From an uncultured Eisenbergiella sp. (GTDB taxonomy: Bacteria > Bacillota > Clostridia > Lachnospirales > Lachnospiraceae): 64,000 nt of DNA. Where the stretch lies: positions 1-64,000 of the forward strand of contig CANQFM010000007.1 in assembly GCA_947598825.1 (NCBI GenBank), written 5' to 3'. The notes beneath the pieces are model-generated. The model worked only from the letters and a program-made list of their open reading frames with translations, was not told the DNA's origin and made no database searches. The translations under genes and the position numbers were made by a program. Positions 57,229 to 64,000 of this stretch are shown here, one piece after another. Position 1 is the first letter of the stretch; every line of letters starts with the position of its first letter.

Positions 57229-58547
57229 GGCATACCTCCCATACCAATGCCGACAGATCGCTTGATCTCTCCCACAAGATATAAGGATCCGGTCACATAG
57301 ATCCTTTCCTGTGGCCTTCTCTTATTCATCAGGCATAAAAGCGCCCCTGCGGGATCTTCATAGACATCCTTCGCCCCGCCGGGCAGCAGCCCTGCAAGCT
57401 GCTCTTTCGTCAGGCTGCGCGGATTGTCAAAACAGGTCCCTGCAACCTCTTCAAACAGGCCGCAGGACAGCAAAAGCTCCGTCATGCGCCCCACGGATTT
57501 GTCCGCAGACGCGCCGAATAAAAGGAGCCGCGGCCCCGCCGCGCCGTCCGCTTCCACGCTCCGTAAAAATGCGGCGATCCCATCCGGATTGTGCGCGCCG
57601 TCCACATACACGTCCGGAGCGACCTCTTCCATGCGGCCTTCCCAGCGCATGGCCGAAAGCCCCTCTTCCACCTGGCTGTTGCTGATCATCCGGCATAGCC
57701 TAGAAGCCTCCAGCGTCCGTACTGCCAAAAGCGCGTTCTCCGCCTGATAGAGGGCCTCCGTGTTCAGACAGGCCTTAATATATCTATAATACGCAGACTC
57801 CATGAAAAAATCAACGTTATTTTTCCTTATTTTTGAAAAAGCGACCTGATTTTTCGACACCAGAGTCAGAGGCGCAGACATTTCCTCCGCCCGTTTGACA
57901 AATACCTCATTGACGCCCTCCGGGCCAGCCCAGCAGACAGCGGGAACCCCGGTTTTTAGAATGCCCGCCTTTTCTCCGGCGATGGCCTCGACTGTCCCGC
58001 CCAGATATGCGCAGTGATCCAGAGCGATCCGGGTGATCACGCAGGCCAGGGGACGTTCTATCACGTTGGTCACGTCCAGACGGCCTCCCATGCCGGCCTC
58101 CAGGAGAATAAAATCCGGCTGTTTTTCCTCCATCCAGCTCATGAACAGAAAAAACACCGTCTCAAAAAACGTAGGCCTGTATGGGTTTCCTTTTCTCCCT
58201 TCCAGCCGGTTGTAAGCGTCTATCTTTTTGTCCAGCTCCGTAAACAGCCGGGCAAAGGTTTCTTTGTCGATCTGCGTCTCATCCAGCCGGAACCGTTCCC
58301 GCAGATCCACCAGATGGGGAGAGGTAAACATTCCGGTCCGATAGCCGGCGCAGCGCAGAATACTGTGCAAAAAAGCGCAGACCGAACCCTTTCCGTTGGT
58401 TCCCGCCACATGCAAAATCCTGCTTTTGCTTCCCGGTTCTCCCAGCCAGCGGTAGAACGCCTTTGACTCGCAGAAAAGATTCTTCTTCGTATGCAGCGGC
58501 AGGTCCAGCACATATTCGCACGCTTCTTCATAAGTCATTCCGGGCAT
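57225..58547 (-). CDS. folC: Folylpolyglutamate synthase/dihydrofolate synthase
   Basis: HVAGTNGKGSVCAFLHSILRCAGYRTGMFTSPHLVDLRERF; LEAGMGGRLDVTNVI; DGAHNPDGIAAFL. Confidence 0.96.
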   Translation of the reverse strand: MPGMTYEEACEYVLDLPLHTKKNLFCESKAFYRWLGEPGSKSRILHVAGTNGKGSVCAFLHSILRCAGYRTGMFTSPHLVDLRERFRLDETQIDKETFARLFTELDKKIDAYNRLEGRKGNPYRPTFFETVFFLFMSWMEEKQPDFILLEAGMGGRLDVTNVIERPLACVITRIALDHCAYLGGTVEAIAGEKAGILKTGVPAVCWAGPEGVNEVFVKRAEEMSAPLTLVSKNQVAFSKIRKNNVDFFMESAYYRYIKACLNTEALYQAENALLAVRTLEASRLCRMISNSQVEEGLSAMRWEGRMEEVAPDVYVDGAHNPDGIAAFLRSVEADGAAGPRLLLFGASADKSVGRMTELLLSCGLFEEVAGTCFDNPRSLTKEQLAGLLPGGAKDVYEDPAGALLCLMNKRRPQERIYVTGSLYLVGEIKRSVGIGMGGMP

Positions 58548-58645
58548 TTGTGTTATCCTTTCACCAACAGGCTGCCAAAGCGACCCTTGCGCCCCGGCAG
58601 CCTGCCCTGGATTCCTTTTTTTCGGAGGATACGCCTGTCCCCCCT

Positions 58646-61309
58646 TTACTTTTTCAACTGCGCCAGCCGTTCCTCCACCTGCGCCATCATCTGGGCATAT
58701 TTTTCCAGCTTCGCCTTTTCCTGCGCAATTTTTTGTTCCGGCGCACGGCTCATGAACCTTTCGTTGTTCAGCATGCTGTTGACCCGTTCCAATTCCCCGG
58801 TCAGCCGCTGCTTTTCCTTTTCCAGCCGCCCGATCTCCTGAGCGATATCCACCAGCTCCGCGAAAGGAATGTAAAGGGTGGCGTTGGGGATCACCACGGA
58901 CACCGCATCCGGCGCGATGCCGTTTTTGTCCTCCTGACAGGTCACCTCTGATGCCCCGGCCAGGGAGGCAAAGAACAGCTTTCCTTCTGCAAACACGTCC
59001 CGTACCCCGGCCTTGTCGCTGACTACGAAGATATGGGCCTTTCTGAACATCGGCACATTCATCTGGGTGCGGACGTTGCGCACGCCCCGCACCGCGTCCT
59101 TGATCAGCTCGATCTGCTTTTCCTCTTTTTCAAAACAGCGGTCTTGCTGATAAACGGGCCAGGAAGAGATCATGATGGATTCCTCCTCGGACTGCACCGC
59201 GCAGAAGATTTCCTCCGTCACAAACGGCATATAAGGATGCAACAGCTTCAGCGCGTCCAGAAGCACCGTCCGCAGCGTCCAGAGGGCCGCGTTTTGGCTG
59301 TCTGCGTCGTCCTGGGCGTACAGCCGGGGTTTGACCATCTCGATATACCAGTCGCAGAATTCGTCCCAGATGAAATCGTAAACCTTCTGCACCGCAATGC
59401 CCAGCTCAAAATTTTCCATATTGTCGGTGACTTCCCGCACCACGTTGTTCAGCCGGGAAAGGATCCACTTATCCACCGGCTGCAGATGCTCTGCCCCCGT
59501 CTCGATGCCCGTTTTTCCTTCCATGTTCATCAGGATGAACCGGGATGCGTTCCAGACCTTATTGGCAAAATTGCGGTTGGCCTCCACCCGCTCCATATAA
59601 AAGCGCATGTCGTTGCCGGGGGAATTGCCGGTGATCAGCGTCAGGCGCAGGGCATCCGCGCCGTACTTGTCGATGATCTCCAGCGGATCGATCCCGTTGC
59701 CCAGAGATTTGCTCATCTTCCTGCCCTGGGAATCCCGCACCAAGCCGTGGAACAGCACCGTCTTAAAGGGCTTTTCCCCCATCTGCTCATACCCGGAAAA
59801 GATCATGCGGATGACCCAGAAGAAAATGATATCATATCCGGTGACCAGCACGTCCGTAGGATAAAAATATTTCAGATCCTCCGTCTGCTCCGGCCAGCCC
59901 AGCGTGGAAAAAGGCCACAGCGCAGAGGAAAACCAGGTGTCCAGCGTATCCGGATCCTGCGTAAAATGCCTGCATCCGCATTTCGGGCAGACAGACGGCA
60001 TCTCTCCTGCCACCACGGTTTCCCCGCACGCATCGCAGTAATAGGCCGGAATGCGGTGTCCCCACCACAACTGGCGGGAAATGCACCAGTCTTTGATGTT
60101 GTCCGTCCAGTTAAAATAAATCTTCTCCATGCGTTCGGGGATCAGCCGGATCTCGCCCTCCTGCACCGCCTTTACGGCGGGTTTGATCAGCTCGTCCATC
60201 TTCACGAACCACTGTTTTTTGATCATGGGCTCGATGGTGGTGCCGCAGCGGTCATGGGTGCCCACGTTATGGGTATGATCCTCGATGCGCACTAAAAGCC
60301 CCATCCTATCCAGCTCTTCTACAATGGCCCGACGGGCCTCGTAGCGGTCCATTCCCTCATACTTGCCGCCGTTTTCGTTGATGGTGGCATCGTCGTTTAA
60401 AATATTGATCTGGGGCAGGTCATGGCGCTTGCCCACTTCAAAGTCGTTGGGGTCGTGGGCGGGAGTGATCTTTACCACGCCGGTCCCGAACTCCATATCC
60501 ACATAGGAATCGGCGATGATGGGCAGGATCCGGTTGACGATGGGAAGCAGCACCTTCCTGCCGATCAAATGCTGATACCGTTCATCCTCGGGATTGACCG
60601 CTACCGCCGTATCCCCCAGCATAGTCTCCGGACGGGTGGTGGCAAACTCCAGAAAATCCCTGGTGCTGACGCTGCCGTCTTCTTCGATCATCGGATATTT
60701 GATATGCCAGAAATGGCCTGCCTGCTCCTCATACAGCACCTCGGCGTCGGAAATGGAGGTCTTGCAGACCGGGCACCAGTTGCCGATCCGGTTGCCCTTA
60801 TAGATCCATCCCTTTTCATGCATCTTGCAGAACACTTCCGTCACAGCCCGGTTGCAGCCTTCGTCCATGGTAAAGCGCTCCCGGTCCCAGTCGCAGGAAG
60901 AGCCCAGTTTTTTGAGCTGGTTGATGATGCGGCCGCCATATTCCTTTTTCCAGGCCCAGGCCCGCTCCAAAAATCCTTCGCGGCCCAGATCGTGCTTGTC
61001 GATCCCCTCCTTTTTCAGGTTTTCGATAATGCGGACCTCCGTGGCGATGCTGGCGTGATCCGTGCCCGGCTGCCAGAGCGCGTTATAGCCCTGCATCCGC
61101 TTGAACCGGATCAGGATATCCTGCATCGTATTGTCCAGCGCGTGTCCCATATGAAGCTGCCCCGTGATGTTTGGGGGCGGGATCACGATGGTAAAGGGCG
61201 TCTTGGAAGGATCCACTTCGGCATGGAAATATTTCTTTTCCATCCATCTTTCATAAATCTTGTCCTCGATCCCGTGGGGATCGTAGGTCTTGGCCATTTC
61301 TCTGCTCAT
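58646..61309 (-). CDS. valS: Valine--tRNA ligase
   Basis: PPPNITGQLHMGHALDNTMQDILIRFKRMQGYNALWQPGTDHA; KMSKSLGNGIDPLEII. Confidence 0.97.
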   Translation of the reverse strand: MSREMAKTYDPHGIEDKIYERWMEKKYFHAEVDPSKTPFTIVIPPPNITGQLHMGHALDNTMQDILIRFKRMQGYNALWQPGTDHASIATEVRIIENLKKEGIDKHDLGREGFLERAWAWKKEYGGRIINQLKKLGSSCDWDRERFTMDEGCNRAVTEVFCKMHEKGWIYKGNRIGNWCPVCKTSISDAEVLYEEQAGHFWHIKYPMIEEDGSVSTRDFLEFATTRPETMLGDTAVAVNPEDERYQHLIGRKVLLPIVNRILPIIADSYVDMEFGTGVVKITPAHDPNDFEVGKRHDLPQINILNDDATINENGGKYEGMDRYEARRAIVEELDRMGLLVRIEDHTHNVGTHDRCGTTIEPMIKKQWFVKMDELIKPAVKAVQEGEIRLIPERMEKIYFNWTDNIKDWCISRQLWWGHRIPAYYCDACGETVVAGEMPSVCPKCGCRHFTQDPDTLDTWFSSALWPFSTLGWPEQTEDLKYFYPTDVLVTGYDIIFFWVIRMIFSGYEQMGEKPFKTVLFHGLVRDSQGRKMSKSLGNGIDPLEIIDKYGADALRLTLITGNSPGNDMRFYMERVEANRNFANKVWNASRFILMNMEGKTGIETGAEHLQPVDKWILSRLNNVVREVTDNMENFELGIAVQKVYDFIWDEFCDWYIEMVKPRLYAQDDADSQNAALWTLRTVLLDALKLLHPYMPFVTEEIFCAVQSEEESIMISSWPVYQQDRCFEKEEKQIELIKDAVRGVRNVRTQMNVPMFRKAHIFVVSDKAGVRDVFAEGKLFFASLAGASEVTCQEDKNGIAPDAVSVVIPNATLYIPFAELVDIAQEIGRLEKEKQRLTGELERVNSMLNNERFMSRAPEQKIAQEKAKLEKYAQMMAQVEERLAQLKK

Positions 61310-61373
61310 AAAGCCTCCTTTTGCGGGCGGCATACGCCCGGTCCTGCGTTTAAAACGAAAATTCCCGCCGAAT

Positions 61374-61703
61374 AAAAAAACCCCTTGATGAGCCTGCTCA
61401 CCAAAGGGCGTTCTGAGACGCGGTACCACCTTTGTTCGCCGCCAAAAGGCGGCCTTAACGGGGATCTGTTTCGATCCCCTCTCCGGTAACGGGGAGCGGC
61501 CGGGACTGCTTACCCAGACGGCGGACAATACGCCAAAAATCTCTACACGCCATCCTTCAGCTTTCCGATTCGGGAGCCACACGACGCATCTTCGCCCGGA
61601 CGCCCTTTCAGCCAGGAGGCATCCTCTCTGCCGGCGAATCCACTGCGTACCCTTCTCCGTCTTTATCTTTCAGCCTGCGGCCAGGGAAAACCAGCCGCTG
61701 TTA
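61374..61703 (-). ncRNA. T-box riboswitch leader of valS (probable GUC valine specifier at 61524-61526)
   Basis: Canonical AAAGGTGGTACCGCG at 61419-61433; 13-bp terminator hairpin (61381-61408) plus U-run; stem I AGACGG/CCGTCT with GUC in the expected 3' position. Confidence 0.95.
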
Positions 61704-61709
61704 ACTGAT

Positions 61710-61738
61710 ACTATAATGAATACGGGAAGATTTGTCAA
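61710..61738 (-). promoter_or_regulatory. Promoter of the valS T-box transcript: TTGACA-17 bp-TATAGT
   Basis: -35 at 61733-61738, -10 at 61710-61715 (minus strand). Confidence 0.85.
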
Positions 61739-61762
61739 GGGCAATCGCCGGAATGCAGCATG

Positions 61763-63241
61763 TCATCTCTGCCGGGCCTGTTCCAGCAATTCCCTGGCAT
61801 GACGCACCGTTTCCTGATCCGGCACCATCACATATACGCTGCTGTCCATGGAGTAGGGCACCTGCCTGTCGCCCGTGCCGTCCACGCTGTATGTGGAAAC
61901 CTCCCAATTCTCTCCTTCAAAAAGCTGGCCCCTGACAAGGCTGGCGATGAGCGGATAAGGGATATTGGTGTCCACGCAGTCCTCTGCCTCCTGTAAAAGC
62001 GCCGTATAGTTTTTCAGGATATCAGCAGAAACCGCTTTCTTCACCACCGCCCGGATCACCTCCATCTGGTTCTCCCCGCGCTGCCTGTCGCCGGAAGCAT
62101 AGGAATAGCGCTCGCGGGCAAAAGCGAGCGCCGCCGCGCCGTCCACCGCATTTTCCCCTTTTTCAAAATGATAACCTTTCATATTTTTGGTGTCAAAAGT
62201 AATGTCCGAATGTACCGTCACGCCGCCCAGGGCATCGATCAGATCCACAAAGCCGCTGAAATTGAGACGGATGTAATAATCGATCGGCACCCCGTAAAGC
62301 ATTTCCAGCGTCTCCAGGCTCACCTGCACGCCATAAATCCCCGCATGGGTCAGCTTGTCCGGCACGCCGTTGGAAATAGAGAGCGGCACGAAATAATCCC
62401 TTGGCGTGGATACCAAAAGGATCCGATGCTGTTTTTGATTGACTACCGCGATGATATTGACGTCGCTTCTGCTGCGGGCCGCCAGCTTTTCGCTCCTGGA
62501 ATCGATGCCGCTGATATAAACGGTAAAGATGTGGTCGACGGGTTCTTCAGACCCCTTTTCCGCATCCGCCGTTTCAGACTGCTTCCCCCCTTTTGGAGCG
62601 ATCTTCACCTGACTGACGATCTGCCTGCTGGAAAGGATGCGCATTTTAGAGCCGATATCTTCATACCCTTCCATTTCCGAAAGCAGTTCCAGATAAACCG
62701 GATCGAGCAGAACAGCGTCCACCTCCCCGGAAACCAAAGCCCCTGCCAGCGCCGTCACGCCGCCGTATTCCCGAATATGCAGGGAAGCGCCCAGTTCCTC
62801 TTCCAGTTCCCCAATCGCTGCGTCCACCGCTTCCCGATCCAACACCTGTAATATGCCGAAAGTATATCCGGCCAACTGGGAAATCTCCCCGGCCGGATCG
62901 TCTTGCCTTAAATAGATACTGATGCTCGACACTTCCTGGGATTTTTCGGAAATTCTCCTCAGCGTCTCAGAAGTCCGATAAAGATACCCGCCCAGGATAG
63001 CCGTTCCAAGGAAAAAAAGCAGCGCCAAAACAGCGCCCGCCGCCATTACCGCCCCTTTCCTTTTGTTCCAAAGAAAGACGCCCTCCAGAAAGACAAAGAG
63101 GCAAAGTACAACCGCCGCTGCCGCCAGCATTTTCCCCGGCAGCAGTTGCGAATGGATCAGGAAAAAAAGAAAAACGGCCGCCTCCGCCGCGAGAACAGTC
63201 AGAACGGCCCTTCCCCATATGTTTTTCTTTTGTTTCTCCAT
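61763..63241 (-). CDS. LytR-CpsA-Psr family protein with an N-terminal solute-binding-like extracellular segment; start uncertain (63241 or 63283)
   Basis: FTVYISGIDSRSEKLAARSRSDVNIIAVVNQKQHRILLVSTPRDYFVPLSISNGVPDKLTHAGIYG; LNFSGFVDLIDALGGVTV; ALAFARERYSYASGDRQRGENQMEVI. Confidence 0.92.
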   Translation of the reverse strand: MEKQKKNIWGRAVLTVLAAEAAVFLFFLIHSQLLPGKMLAAAAVVLCLFVFLEGVFLWNKRKGAVMAAGAVLALLFFLGTAILGGYLYRTSETLRRISEKSQEVSSISIYLRQDDPAGEISQLAGYTFGILQVLDREAVDAAIGELEEELGASLHIREYGGVTALAGALVSGEVDAVLLDPVYLELLSEMEGYEDIGSKMRILSSRQIVSQVKIAPKGGKQSETADAEKGSEEPVDHIFTVYISGIDSRSEKLAARSRSDVNIIAVVNQKQHRILLVSTPRDYFVPLSISNGVPDKLTHAGIYGVQVSLETLEMLYGVPIDYYIRLNFSGFVDLIDALGGVTVHSDITFDTKNMKGYHFEKGENAVDGAAALAFARERYSYASGDRQRGENQMEVIRAVVKKAVSADILKNYTALLQEAEDCVDTNIPYPLIASLVRGQLFEGENWEVSTYSVDGTGDRQVPYSMDSSVYVMVPDQETVRHARELLEQARQR

Positions 63242-63391
63242 TTTCTTTTCTGTCTCCTCCTCTTCCCGCAGGCAGCCATACATACCGGGGCGGGAAAACG
63301 AAAAAGGGAAGCTATCCCTCGCTGCGTATAGGAAAAAGCTTATCAGATTTCCGGCAAAAAGTCCACCGCCAGTTTTTACAAATACGACGGC

Positions 63392-64000
63392 TTAAAGTTT
63401 CTTTAAATATTCCATAAACGCCCGCTTGTTCTCCTGCGCCGTCGTCGTGGGCCTGCCCAGATCCGCCCGCGCCCCGATGGCGCACTTTACTTCGATCAGG
63501 CACAGCTCTTCACGCTCTTTTGCCGCCAGAAGTTCTGCATCCAATGTCTGATAGTCCTCTGCGCATGCCGCATACGGATACCCGCAAGATCGCGCCACGC
63601 CGACCAGATCCGTTTTCTTTGCCGCCGTCGGCATCCCGCCCACCGTCTCATGGGCGCCGTTGTTGATCACTATATGCACCAGGTTCCTGGGCGCGCACGC
63701 GCCGATCACCGCCATCGCCCCCATGTGCATCAGCGCCGCGCCGTCCCCGTCGATGATCCAGACCTTCTTTTCCGGCTTCTGCAGGGCGATCCCCAGGGCG
63801 ATGGAGGAAGCATGGCCCATGGAACCTACCGTCAAAAAATCCTTTCCGTGCCCTTCCCCCCGGCCTTCCCGGATCTCAAACAGTTCCCGGCTCGCCTTGC
63901 CCGTGGTGGAAACCACCGGGTCGCCCCCGGATACCGCCGTGATATGGCGGATGATCTCCTCACGGGACATCTCATAATGATTCCGGTACTCTACCTGGCC
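63392..64000 (-). CDS. Phosphonopyruvate decarboxylase, C-terminal TPP-binding part; frame stays open through the right window edge
   Basis: VVSTTGKASRELFEIRE; VGSMGHASSIALGIAL; DGDGAALMHMGAM; NNGAHETVGGMPTAA; codons upstream of the ATG at 63970 encode QVEYRNHYE without a stop. Confidence 0.88.
   Translation of the reverse strand, partial: GQVEYRNHYEMSREEIIRHITAVSGGDPVVSTTGKASRELFEIREGRGEGHGKDFLTVGSMGHASSIALGIALQKPEKKVWIIDGDGAALMHMGAMAVIGACAPRNLVHIVINNGAHETVGGMPTAAKKTDLVGVARSCGYPYAACAEDYQTLDAELLAAKEREELCLIEVKCAIGARADLGRPTTTAQENKRAFMEYLKKL

Noticed and set aside
1-64000. CRISPR arrays, transposons, integrases, prophage, tRNA/rRNA genes
   Set aside because: None seen: no regularly spaced repeats, no transposase/integrase-like ORFs and no recognisable tRNA or rRNA sequence in the intergenic gaps inspected by eye.

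Overview
This 64-kb window is a chromosomal segment of a spore-forming Clostridia, probably Lachnospiraceae-like judging by gene content and order. Almost all genes are on the minus strand. I saw no rRNA, tRNA, CRISPR array, transposase or phage genes. In order it holds: (1) remA/yicC, rqcH and small coat-like proteins; (2) the conserved block xseA-xseB-ispA-dxs-tlyA-nadK-argR-recN-spoIVB-spo0A, followed by glgA; (3) nusB/asp23, a transglutaminase lipoprotein, prfC, deoB and a full spoIIIAA-AH operon preceded by a P-type Ca2+-ATPase; (4) a PadR/DUF4097 pair, a GGDEF protein, a tandem-flavodoxin protein and an aminotransferase; (5) a uronate/oligosaccharide utilisation region (kduD, kduI, heparinase II/III, GH2, AraC, ABC permeases and binding protein, LacI) with trpS embedded in it; (6) a rearranged sigF/spoVA locus (spoIIAA-spoIIAB-sigF, sortase B, spoVAA, antisense vanZ-like gene, spoVAB, spoVAC); (7) TPR protein, folC, valS with a T-box leader, an LCP-family protein, and the 3' end of a phosphonopyruvate decarboxylase gene running off the right edge. 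The most unusual observation is that the gene at the canonical spo0A locus has a ribosome-binding site and its own putative promoter but lacks nearly all of the phosphoacceptor receiver domain. The DNA-binding domain is very well conserved. Second is the interrupted spoVA operon: a vanZ-like gene with a near-consensus promoter sits antisense inside it, and spoVAD/spoVAE are absent at this locus.
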